A stretch of DNA of 64,000 nucleotides, taken from NCBI RefSeq assembly GCF_037975245.1, contig NC_092571.1, positions 22,387,564-22,451,563 of the forward strand. The letters are read 5' to 3'. Both the position numbers and the translations under genes were made by a program. Source of the stretch: Apostichopus japonicus (Eukaryota > Echinodermata > Holothuroidea > Aspidochirotida > Stichopodidae). The notes beneath the pieces are model-generated. The model did not search any database and was not told the origin of the DNA. It worked only from the letters and a program-made list of their open reading frames with translations. This document shows positions 1-11,059 of this stretch, in pieces. Position 1 is the stretch's first letter. Each line of letters begins with the position of its first letter.

Positions 1-606
1 AGCTGATGATCGAGACTCTCTTTTGCATCCGTGGTTCGAACCCCGGGTGATGACGTCTTTTGCCGATCTTTTACAGCAAGTGCCTACACGGGGAGCTGTA
101 AGTATTAGTTAATCCACCTAATATCTCAGTCCATACAGTGGCGCGATGGCTTGGCGCACTGTGCGAGCTGATGATCGAGACTCTCTTTTGCATCCGTGGT
201 TCGAACCCCGGGTGATGACGTCTTTTGCCGATCTTTTACAGCAAGTGCCTACACGGGGAGCTGTAAGTATTAGTTAATCCACCTAATATCTCAGTCCATA
301 CAGTGGCGCGATGGCTTGGCGCGTTGTGCGAGCTGATGATCGAGACTCTCTTTTGCATCCGTGGTTCGAACCCCGGGTGATGACGTCTTTTGCCGATCTT
401 TTACAGCAAGTGCCTACACGGGGAGCTGTAAGTATTAGTTAATCCACCTAATATCTCAGTCCATACAGTGGCGCGATGGCTCCGCGCACTGTACGAGCTG
501 ATGATCGAGACTCTCTTTTGCATCCGTGGTTCGAACCCCGGGTGATGACGTCTTTTGCCGATCTTTTACAGCAAGTGCCTACACGGGGAGCTGTAAGTAT
601 TAGTTA
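1..606 (+). repeat. 165-bp tandem satellite with tRNA-like B box, cut by window edge
   Basis: A 165-bp unit repeats head to tail, with unit starts at 1, 166, 331 and 496, about 3.7 copies and near-identical apart from changes around the sequence GGCTTGGCGCACTG. Each unit carries GGTTCGAACCCCGGG, a close match to an RNA polymerase III B box, and upstream TGGCGCGATGGCTTGG, which is A-box-like. The unit may therefore be a tandemly amplified tRNA-derived SINE. The array continues off the left edge. Confidence 0.85.
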
Positions 607-646
607 CAGCTCCCAGTGTAGGCACGAGCTGTAAAAGATCGGCAAA
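607..646 (-). repeat. inverted partial satellite unit capping the array
   Basis: This stretch is the reverse complement of part of the 165-bp unit (the segment from TTTTGCCGATC to GGGAGCTGTAA). The array therefore ends in a short foldback, and the last unit and this segment could pair as a hairpin. Confidence 0.75.
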
Positions 647-789
647 ACTGACTATGAACAATGAACCTTATGAATATATAACCTTATGAATATCGGGCTG
701 TCACCCACTGTGGTGTACCTCATACTTGTAATTGTCATATATTGTATCCGTAAAAAATTAACAGAAAACAACACATTGTTAGTAAAGGG

Positions 790-1015
790 ACCAGGTGCGT
801 ATCCAGCGGGGGGCGTTGGGGGCGCCCCCCCCCCCCCCCGATAAGGAAAAGAGGAGAGAAAAAATGAGAAGAAAAAAGGAAAAAGGAGGGGGCAAAAAGA
901 AAAGGAGGAGAGAAAGGAAGGGGAAAGAAAAAGAAAAGAAGAGAGAAAAAGGAAACAAGGAGGGAGTAGAAGATAGCCAGGACCTCGGGAAGAGAAAGAG
1001 GAACAGTCATAGTTA
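790..1015. repeat. poly-C dispersed-repeat end plus purine-rich tract
   Basis: A GCGTATCCAGCGGGG start followed by a long C run is the same kind of end seen near 2540-2585. From 840 the + strand is almost pure A/G (GGAAAAGAGGAGAG-type), a simple purine tract. ORFs on both strands here are low-complexity products of this composition. Confidence 0.5.
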
Positions 1016-1377
1016 AAGGGCTGATCCCTATAATATACACAGGGTAGCCAGTGACAGATCAAGGATTACGGAGTGGGTGTGCGCCTCATCCTACCCCTTA
1101 CACCGACAACTCCATTTTTGACGTTTCCATTTTCCCTCTCTCACTTATGTATCTATATAAATACTATATATGGTCTATCATAACGCGTGTGTGTGTATGG
1201 ACGCCTTAAACAATTGTACAATTGTGCTATATGGAGCCAACTGTGGCTGGTCTTGAACTCGACCGAGTCGTCGGGGTATACATGACGCATTTCGGGAAGG
1301 GGGCGACCGCCCCCCCCCCCCCGAGCAAATTTTCTTTATGACATCGCTAGTAATTTCAAAATAGACAATGCTTAGAT

Positions 1378-1500
1378 GCAACTTACAAGGCCTGGGAAGT
1401 GTCATTTCCAGCGATCTGGGAGGCAATTTCGGCCAAAATTTTTCTTGTACGCTTCGCGCCAACACATGGTGGCGCTTCGCTTAGATAGTTTGCCTACAGG
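1378..1500 (+). repeat. dispersed repeat family A, copy 1
   Basis: Shares with four other places in the window the order GGAAGTG, TTTCCAGCGATCTGGG, TTTTCTTGTACGCTTCGCG, CCAAC-ATGGTGGCGC and TTCGCTTAGATAGT. The family has a conserved near-palindromic GCGCCAAC..GGTGGCGC core. No coding capacity is recognised and the element type is unknown. Confidence 0.65.
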
Positions 1501-2424
1501 CTTCGCCCCTCCCTTGGCAATTACTCGCTACACGCCTGTTCGAATTTGTAAAGCAAAGAGCAGATATAACATCATTATCAGTAATCATTGGAATGCATGT
1601 TCCACGATGAACAGCCTCAAAAACTGTCTATGTGTGTAGTTAAAGGCGTAGGAGCCCAATTGGATTTGGGGGCTGTAATGACTTGCCCGAAAAAAAGCCA
1701 AATTGTTCAACAGTTCAATGCCAATATCATATAAGCAAGCATCGGTCATTACAGTGCATGGCATCGTGTACCGCACGGTCCGTGAAAGTTGCACAGTATA
1801 CCACTGGATGCTATGTAAACAACCAAATGTCTTATGTAGATGGAGAAAAATCATACAGATCCATTTATGTCAAAACTCTCTGATGTCGGCCAAGCTTAGA
1901 ACTTTATTTTAATTACCAAGGAGATCATTTTTAAGCTATTCATTGCTATTTATTTTTCTTTCCAAGGGCGTAGGAACCGGGGGGGGGCAATACTGGGCAA
2001 TACTTCTACACCAATAAATTAACTGTGTCTGAATTTTCGAAAATTTCCCGACCAACATTCTTCATCATACTTTCCTCTACTCTTGCAACTTTGACCTATC
2101 TGTTAGGGGTGCAAGGAGGTTTTTCTATATTGCTTGTCCGTAGATTGAATTTTCTGCAACATTATGGGTATGTTTTGAAGTGATTTTATTCACGAGAAAT
2201 GTGAATTTTTCAAATTCTCAACAAATGATGGGCTTAAAACCTTCGAAAGTGGGGCTTTCGGATATTGTGGGCCGTGACGTAGAATCACCTACAAAAGCAA
2301 TGATCCATAGGACATGCAAGAAGGTCGAACATGATGTGTGACTGGTGAAAATCTTCAAAAAGGTTATGGATGGAAAAAACTTTTGGGAAATACTTGGTTC
2401 TCAGGCAAAAGTGTACATCTGGTT

Positions 2425-2592
2425 GGTCATTTTCAAGCCCGAGAAGTGCTCTTTCCGGTGATCTGCGGGTATCAAAACCAGAAATTTTCTTGTACGCTGC
2501 GCGCCAACCGATGGTAGCGCTCCGCTTAGATAGTAACTCGCCCCCCCCCCCCCCCGGGTTAGAAAATCCTGGATACGCGCCTGGGGACCACC
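2425..2592 (+). repeat. dispersed repeat family A, copy 2
   Basis: Same block order as copy 1 (GAGAAGTGCTCTTTCCGGTGATCTGCGGG, then the CGCGCCAACCGATGGTAGCGC core and CCGCTTAGATAGT when read piecewise). It is followed by a C homopolymer and TCCTGGATACGCGCCTGG. The last part matches, in reverse, the repeat end near 797, which suggests C runs and this ending belong to one element. Confidence 0.6.
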
Positions 2593-3865
2593 AATGGATG
2601 GCACCGAAAAAAAAGTTGTTTCAAGGGGCATCTTGTTTGTAAGTTGATGTGAAGGCTTCGACTCTTGGATTCCCAGACAAGGGTCTACCTCTGGACCTAG
2701 TCAATGATTTGACGTGTGACTCGACCACAGTTGACTTGACTTGAGCCTTGACCCAAGAGTGATTCGGTAGTCGTTGCAACAGCTGTTTGGACAATATAGT
2801 GTATTGTTTGGACACTAACTACATAGCCTACCAGGAGCAATCTCCTAGCTTCCTGACTGTTCCATCGGCAACTTTTCTCTTTCTCTGGAATCCAAATATT
2901 TGCTCTCTTTATATTTACTCTAAATCGATCACTGATCTTGTGAGCAAAGCTGGCTTTTCTTCGCAAGTTCTCACCTTGGGAAAAATCTATGGTTACTGAT
3001 TGAATTGAACTTCAACATCCAGGGGCGGGATTTTAAGAAAGGAGAGATTTAGCCCTGAGGTCGTCGAATCCGTCTCCCATGTAGGGGGTCTGCGGTTGTG
3101 CTAATAAATACTTTTTGTGCAGGGTTGGAAAGAGAGGGTCCCCCTCCCTCCTGGTTGGGCGCCTGCGATCATTGGTTATTCCTTGACGTAAGGTTTACAT
3201 CAACCTCCTAAGCTCCTTGCATCAATTAGGCGGTGTGAAGCGTTATAGTGCCCGTAATATAACTGAGCACCCGCCGCTATGCAGCTGATTAAACTCGATG
3301 CAGTAGCATGCATGCGTGGTTCGTCCATATGTTTGGAGAAACGAATGCATTTTGTTTGTTAGTGTACCATACGAATAGAACAACGTGTCATTAACCGTAG
3401 CAGAATCATCTTGCAGAGTAAATTTTATTTATATTATTGCATATTGCTTATAAGGACTTCAAAACTTCTTTAGATAGGTAAGAACCAGGTATTGTTTCAT
3501 TATATTAGTCCAGCATAAGTGCGTCGTTCTATAATTCCGACAAACGAAATAAGTATAGGCCTAGTGTAAAAAAGCTTTGTGGAGATCATATTCATATTTA
3601 TCATAACATAAACTACTCCATAGAATTCATGTACGATTCAGTTCCGCGATATAGGCTTGGGTACTACAGTGTATGTTCTTAATCTATAGAGCTACAGTAC
3701 GTTAAGTTTAGTAGAAAACACGGCCTAACTTTAGAATCCGTACCATATGACTGGAAAAGCTTACTTCGAATCGGCCAAAAAACAAATGTATAGGCCTAAT
3801 CCGGTTAGGATTAGGAGATAGAAGAACGGAGGTGGAGATAGGGAGTGATTACATGAACGAAGTGA
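2593..3865. other. intergenic, no gene recognised
   Basis: Unique-looking AT-rich DNA with only short open frames, none with a recognisable motif. No splice-bounded exon with family similarity was found on either strand. Confidence 0.5.
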
Positions 3866-3922
3866 TTATTCGCAGGGCAGCCCGGCAAATAACGTACACA
3901 GACACCTTATTCGCAGGGCTGT
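3866..3922 (-). repeat. inverted outlying copy of the 42-bp palindromic repeat
   Basis: Contains ATTCGCAGGGCAGCCCGGC and, further on, CACAGACACCTTATTCGCAG. These are the reverse complement of the 42-bp unit found at 4435-4750. The opposite orientation of the two groups hints that 3866-4750 is bounded by inverted repeat-bearing ends. Confidence 0.6.
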
Positions 3923-4434
3923 GACGATTTTGAAAATAGGTTTATTATTAGGTTTTGCTATCTATACCAGTCAGTTTAGGGGCCTTGAAAAAGCCAACCT
4001 TTTGGGCCCAAATAGTCTTAGCCACTTCATAAGCTAATTTTTGGAACCCCAGCAATTCAATTTTAAAAGCTTTATTTTAGGGGAGCTTATCTTTGGATTC
4101 CCCAAAAGCCGATATTGCCTGAAGCCAATATGGTCAAGGGTGTGACACCCCCCCCCCCTCCCACACCTTTACATGCAAATGAGCAGTCACTCTGCAAAAA
4201 CAAAGGTGAAAATGAGGAATGACATTTTTTATGTTGGCGGTACTAATGCTAGACTGGTTCAATCTTAAGGCCCTAGGCTCCCAAAACCAATCCTAACAGC
4301 ATTAAGATAGGAATCCCAAAGGCCAATAAATTCCTCAAAATATAGAGGCTCCCAATTAAGACACAAAAAGATAGCTGGTGCTCAAGAGCAAACTCGAATA
4401 GCCCCAAAACTTACTAAGCCGTTAACCCAGTGTA

Positions 4435-4752
4435 AGGCTGCCCTGTAAATAAGGTGTATGTGTCTGGCTATTTCGCAGGGCAGCCCTGCAAATAAGATGC
4501 TTGTGTCTGGCTATTCACAGGGCTGCCCTGCGAATAAGGTGTATGTGTCTGGCTATTCGCAGGGCTGCCCTGTGAATAAGATACTTGTGTCCGGCTATTC
4601 GCAGGTATGCCCTGCGAATAAGGTGTATGTGTCTGGCTATTCGCAGGGTTGCCCTGTGAATAAGATACTTGTGTCCGGCTATTCGCAGGGCTGCCATGTG
4701 AATAAGGTGTATGTGTCTGGCTATTCGCAGGGCTGCCCTGCGAATAAGCCCC
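4435..4752 (+). repeat. 42-bp tandem repeat with palindromic core, ~7 copies
   Basis: The phrase GGCTATTCGCAGGGC recurs at about 4466, 4509, 4551, 4593, 4635, 4677 and 4719. Each unit holds TTCGCAGGGC-T-GCCCTGCGAA, a 21-bp perfect palindrome around one base. Units alternate between GTGTATGTGTCT and ATACTTGTGTCC spacers, a two-unit higher-order pattern. Because 42 is divisible by three the array gives an ORF of 14-residue repeats, which I do not take as a gene. Confidence 0.9.
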
Positions 4753-4859
4753 ACCTTACATGAATGTGGGAGAGAGATAGTAAGCGGGATATGGATTAAC
4801 AGAAACAGTCGAATGGTACGAATTCTAAATTGGTACCAAAAATCGGACCCGATTGCAAT

Positions 4860-6400
4860 GCTTAATGTCCTTTTCCAAAGCATTCGTAAATTCATTCACA
4901 CTAGGCCACTTAAGCCTACTTGCAAATGCAAGTACAACTTTCTCAGGCAAACCGTTCCACTCATTCACAACCCTATTAGAAAAAAAAGTTATGCCGAAAT
5001 ATAAATCCTACTTTGTAACTTTTGGAATTTAAGAAAATGACCTCTGGGTACAACTACTAGTACTATTAGCAAACATGAAAATGTCAGTGAAGGATAAATT
5101 GTCAAAACCATACACAATCTTGAAAACTTGAATCAAGTCATCATGTAACCTCCTAAGCTCCAGTGTGGTGAGATTCAGCAGCTGTAACCGCCTATAATAA
5201 GGAACACCCTTTAAGGAACTAATCATCCTAGTAGCCCTCCTCTGGACCTTCTCAAGTACTTCCTTCTCCTTAGCAAAATATGGGTTCCAAGCCTACACAG
5301 CATACTCCTGATGAGGCCTAACCAACTGCTTATAAAGCCTACAACTATATGTCCTCTTTCAGAAAACTGAATTCCTCTTGATCATACCTAAATTCCTATT
5401 ACCTCAGTTAGCAGCTTCGAAACAATTTTTAGAATGTTGCAGAGATGAGTCAATGTAGATACCTAGGTCTCTTTCAACAAATACCTCCTGTAACTCCTCA
5501 CTATTAATAGTGTTTTTGGTTACTACTACCAATATGCATCACCCCTGCATTTGTCAATAATAAAAAGCAATTGCCATCCCTGAGACAAGGAGAAAGCTTT
5601 ATCCAAATTCATTTAAAATTTCTCAGAATTGCTTTTGGAAGAGACCTCAGAATACAGTTTGGTGTCATCAGCAAGCTTCTTGGCTGTACACAAAATATCT
5701 CTGTCAAAGTCATTTGCACAACAAACAACAAGGGACCCAAACAGACCCTTCCTGTGGAACCCCTCTAGTAACGTCCTGCCAAGAAGAAGCACAGCCTTTT
5801 ATTACCACCCTCTGCTTTCTATTACCAAGTCAATTCTCGATCCAAGACAGTAAAGTCCCATTTATACCCATACACTGTACTCTTCAGCCTAAGTAAAAGA
5901 CGCTGGTGGGGAACTTTATCAAAGGCCTTCAGAAAATGCAGGAAGGCAACATCTACAGACTTCTGCCGATTTAGTGAGCTTGAAATTACATCTTCCATAA
6001 ACTCAAGAATGTAAGTGAGATAAGACCTTTTTGACAAAAGCCATGTTGAGACTCTCTGATCAAAGACTGACTACTGAAGTGACTGACCATAGACTTTTTA
6101 ACAATAGACTCCATGACCTTACAAACAATACTAGTGAGACTATTAAACAGGCCTAATTACTGGGCTTAGACTTATCACCCTTCTTGAAAATTGGGGTAAT
6201 ATTAGCTCATCTCCAGTCCTGAGGAACATAACCTTCATTCATAAATTTACTAAAAACCAATGAGAGTGGAACTCAGAAATGGTGTGCAAAAGTCTTCAAC
6301 AAATTCGGATGGATTGCATCAGGCATATTTTTTAAGATATATTCAGGGCTCATTTTTCAGAGAATTTTAAGGTTGTCCTTCGGACCACCTTGCCTTCATG
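4860..6400 (-). mobile_element. degraded CR1/Jockey-like LINE, reverse transcriptase remnant
   Basis: Read on the minus strand, the segment 5822-6037 encodes a reverse-transcriptase fragment with KAFDKVPHQRLLLRL, the usual block after RT domain A of CR1/Jockey-type LINEs. Further toward the 3' end, 5029-5226 encodes RRLQLLNLTTLELRRLHDDL followed by VFKIVYG, the typical carboxyl-terminal tail of the same polyproteins. Frameshifts and stops separate the pieces, and no intact ORF or endonuclease was seen, so this is a dead copy. Exact ends are uncertain. Confidence 0.75.
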
Positions 6401-7506
6401 TTGGTTGTCCGAAGGATTTTTTGGTTGTCCAAATGATAGCATCAAAAAATAACAAACATGTAAAAAGATGATGTGACAATTTTCATTATGTATTCACTGA
6501 AATCAAGTTTGGTTTTCAGTTGGGTATATACTGATTAAGCCCTTATTATGTCTGATGAAAGGCTACAGTATAATGCTGTTCTCTTGTTTCATTTGGAGAT
6601 TGGTTAGATCTTCTTACAGAACTGAGGTATCGCCACATATTAAAAGAACAAGTCTGGCCCATTATGGTTACAAAAGTATTCTACTGGAGTTGCCTTACGT
6701 GGTACATCACACACATTAGTGCATACAGTATGTACAGTATGCACATTCTGTCTAAACTAGTAATAACAAAACTTGCTAACTGCAAGTTAGTGATACCAAG
6801 GGGTCTGCATACAGCTAAAGTGTATGATTTTCCCCTCATTTCGGAACATAGCAAAATAGTGATTTATTTAAATTATTACCGTGTTTTTAATATGGAGGGC
6901 GATACCAACAATCTACTCTCACTTTTTTGGGGCATATTTTTATTTTACAGAATAGGGATTTCCCAAGTTTTGTTTAAGGTGTTGAACACTTATGGCTAAT
7001 AAGAGCTACAGTAGTCATCCGTTGGACAAGCTGAGCAGGGCTTTAGGAGTTTAGGTTGTCAGACGTGATTCTAAGTCATGTCGGGCAATCGTACGACCTT
7101 TAAATTTGAGCCCTGATATTGCTTGGCCTGTACATATATAAACAGCTGTTGTATACAAAGGTGAACAAATGTTTTTGTGGATTTTACATCATACTCACAG
7201 TAAGAGCTTGAATAACAGCTTAAGCTGCAGTCTATCTTTGAAGCATATGAAATATGATATCTCACCCAGCCTTACTGACATAGTATTACTAGGCTAATCA
7301 CAGGCCTTGTACGTAAAGAAATCCCAAGTAGTTCTTATACATGTATGTTTAACAACAGAATTTGTTTTACTGCAGATTCTGTCCATACTCCCAAATGATC
7401 GTCATCAGTGAATAGTTATATCGGTTTAAGACTAGTTTTGATTTTAAACTTTCATTTCCATCTTTACAGAAAAACTTGTGATAACATTCAAGGATCCTAC
7501 TCCAGA
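6401..7506. other. intergenic and upstream region of SLC33A1
   Basis: AT-rich DNA with no recognisable coding motif. The 111-residue frame at 6664-6999 has no family resemblance. The SLC33A1 promoter and 5' untranslated exon(s) probably lie here; the reading frame of exon 1 is open back to 7408, but the first in-frame ATG is at 7507. Confidence 0.4.
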
Positions 7507-9439
7507 ATGACAGCAAGAAGACGCAATGAATTGGAGGATTCGTCAGATATGTATGATTCACTCGAGATGGAAAGTACAGAAACCATGCCGTTATCAAATT
7601 CTCAGAACGATGTCTCGTCTCACAGATCGAAAAAAGATGACGAAAGAGATGAGAAGAGGGACAGGACGAATATCGCTGTCTTAGTATTCCTGTACGTATT
7701 ACAGGGCATCCCTCTAGGTCTATCCGGCAGCATCCCGCTGATTTTGTCCAGCCGTCACGTCAGTTACAAAGAGCAGGCCATGTTCAGCTTCGTCTATTGG
7801 CCGTTCAGCTTGAAACTATGTTGGGCACCCATAGTAGACGCTGTCTACTCGAATAGGTTTGGCAGGAGGAAGTCCTGGCTAGTGCCGACACAATATCTAA
7901 TCGGAGCGTTCATGATGATCTTATCGAGGAACGTACACGTCATACTAGGAGACGGCGACGAGACTGCTAGTCCGAACGTAGTGTATCTCACATGCGTCTT
8001 CTTCATGCTCAACTTTCTGGCAGCAACTCAGGATATAGCCGTCGACGGCTGGGCACTGACGATGCTCTCTCAGAAGAACGTCGGTTATGCATCTACCTGC
8101 AATTCAGTTGGACAGACTGCCGGATATTTCTTAGGAAACGTTCTGTTTTTAGCCCTGGAATCGGCACCTTTTTGCAACAAGTACTTACGCTGGGAGCCTC
8201 AGCCAACAGGATTAGTTACTCTGGAAGGTAGGTCTTTATTAACCAGCCATAGGTACTTTGCTATATATGATCAATAAAATAATTAGTGCGCTATACGGTA
8301 AATTATCAAAGAGAGTTTTAACTTTAAAAGATTTAGAATTAAAATACAAGATTTCCAGACTCCAAAGTGAAAAGGAGAAACTGGCCTCTCTTACTTCCAA
8401 GTGAAGCATATTTCTTGGCTTTTCTAGTCTCAGAGCATTACGTCCAATGATAGGTAAGAGAAATGCCGATACTATGGTGGTAATTGCTTAACTGAGTGTT
8501 GTGTTTACAGTCTTTGAACAGCCCACATGAATTTTTGTGTTATACTGAATAGGCAGAAATTGATAGCCACCGTATCTTGGATGTATTTCCAACTGTCTCG
8601 AAGAAACCTTACGTTTATTTTATTTAAAAGCTTCGTTGCTGAGGAGGCATGAATACCTTGTGAACATTTATTGGATATACAGTAGTCTTCATGAAAGTAT
8701 GGTAGTCCTTGCCTATACAGAAGTATGCCATTTATATTGTCACATCTGAAGTACTCTGTCAACTAGAATAAACTAAAATTGTTGACAATGTTTGGTACTC
8801 AATGTGAAACTTAACTAGTCACAAATCGCTTAGCTTTTTTCCCTGACACCTGTGTGTGACAGTTTCCATCTATAGCATAAGACATTGAATACTGCATCCA
8901 CTAAAAGAGACTAGGCACATATATGCCTCTTGCACAGCACACAGGCCTATTTCTTGATAGTCTATAGAGTGAAATGTGTTTCCTCCTTCGAGATAATAGT
9001 TGTTTTCATCAGACCTTCTCCTTTCCATTTATTTAATGAAGTTTCTTTTGTTTCTCAGACTTTCTGTACTTCTGGGGATGTGTTTTCTTCGTAACAACTA
9101 CGCTGGTGGCAGTGTTCAAAAAGGAAGCACGCACTTCCACTGATCCTCACTTTGATAATTTGGGCATTTTTAGCGCATACCGACAACTCTTAAAAGTTCT
9201 CAAACTGAAATATTTGCAGATCTTCATAGTCATAGCCATGACTGCTAAGGTAAGTTATCCATATTTTTATATATTTAAGAAATGAATGTGTAGCAAGTGG
9301 TATGACAGATATGTAGTAAATCAATAAAGAACAACACACCAGAAAAATTCCACTTCACGACGGCTTGAGTCATGAGTCCCAAAAGGACGAAACCGTTGGT
9401 GATGTGGAATTTTTCTAGTGTGTTGTTCTTTATTTATTT

Positions 9440-9508
<69 letters not shown>

Positions 9509-10935
9509 TCGCATGTCGTGAGTTGGGTACCCCAAAAGGGTGGAGGAATAACGCTTTTCCGAAAACTTAGTCACAAATTTGATTGGTATTTCACAACCCC
9601 TTATCCTACAGTGCTGGTTAATACCTCATTTTAAGCCTAATTTAATATGCTTTCAGTGTGGAGAAACATGAGATCATACAGTGCTCTGTAAAAAAAATGG
9701 CATCAGTTTGAATGAAAAATGCCAGGGGTGGAGGTGCAGGCGGATGCGGTGCAGGCGGGAGTGAACAATATATGAAAAATCATGGGCATAAGTTCAAATA
9801 ACTGGTTTCTTTTACCATGCTTTTACAAATTTTGACAGGAAGGAATGTAAAAACAGTATTTAAGTTGATTTTTTCAACAATTGATTCGCAATAAGTCGTG
9901 ACTTTTGGTTAGAGTGCATATTTCTGTAATTTTGGCTAAAAGTCCATATGCAATGATGGAATGGGCATTCATTACCTTAATTACTGGTAATCCTATAAGT
10001 GAGCCAATTTGAATATTAAAATAAGTTATTTGTTAGTCTATTCTTTCATTTTTAAATTCATTTTCATTACTTCAAGTGGAAGAACCTACTATTTTGCTTT
10101 AACAAAATAAGCCATACATCTGGGTTAGGAGTGGAAAATTTTGGTAATTTCAGCCATTGGTATTGTACGCAACAAAGGAATGGACATTCAGTACTTAATT
10201 AATCCCATAAATGAGCCAATTTAAATATTAATTGAGTTATTTGTTTGTCTATTCTTTAATTTCATAACTTCAAGTAGAGAAACCTCCTAATTTGTTTTAA
10301 AATAAGTCATGCATTTGGGTTGGATTCAAAATTTTGTTATTTCAGCCGTTGTATTGTGCGCATCAATGAAATTGATTTTCGTTACCTTAATTAATCCTAT
10401 TAATAAGCCAATTTGAATACTTTAATGAGTTATTTGTTCTATTTTTTCATTTTTAATTGACTGTAACATTAATTGCAGTACCTTAAGAACTTGCTGGTGT
10501 ATATATTTCTCTTCTTGACTTTAATTTCCTTAATGATAGAATAAACTGTTCATTAATTACACGTAAAAATGTCATTGACCTTGCTGATGTAATTAGCATA
10601 TGAACTTCTTAATGTAAAATATTTTGAATTATACCATTTGAAGTATTATCATGTTCAGAACAAATCCTCCAAATCTGGTAAATTTCTTGCATGAAATAAA
10701 AATTTGGTGAAAAGGTCCGATTTGAGAAAAACGTGTTTGAAAATTGAGATTTACATAGACAACTGTGTATTAATTAATTAGTAATTAAGGATTATCTCGA
10801 AAAATAAACATGTTTTATGGCTAAAAATGGTGTTAACTATTAGAGGCTATCAATATATACAAAATATCAAGAAATATGTTTTTTGCCATTTTTAACCCCG
10901 TTATTGAAAAGGTGCCCACCTTACGACATGCGACC

Positions 10936-10989
<54 letters not shown>

Positions 10990-11022
10990 ATCTGTATATA
11001 TATATATATATATATATTTGTA

Positions 11023-11059
<37 letters not shown>

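Noticed and set aside
652-1062. 136-residue minus-strand ORF rich in Ser/Phe/Leu
   Set aside because: Low-complexity antisense of the purine tract; no domain or splice support.
4458-4763. 101-residue ORF of SGYSQGCPANKVYV-like repeats
   Set aside because: Produced by a 42-bp non-coding palindromic repeat; the opposite strand is equally open.
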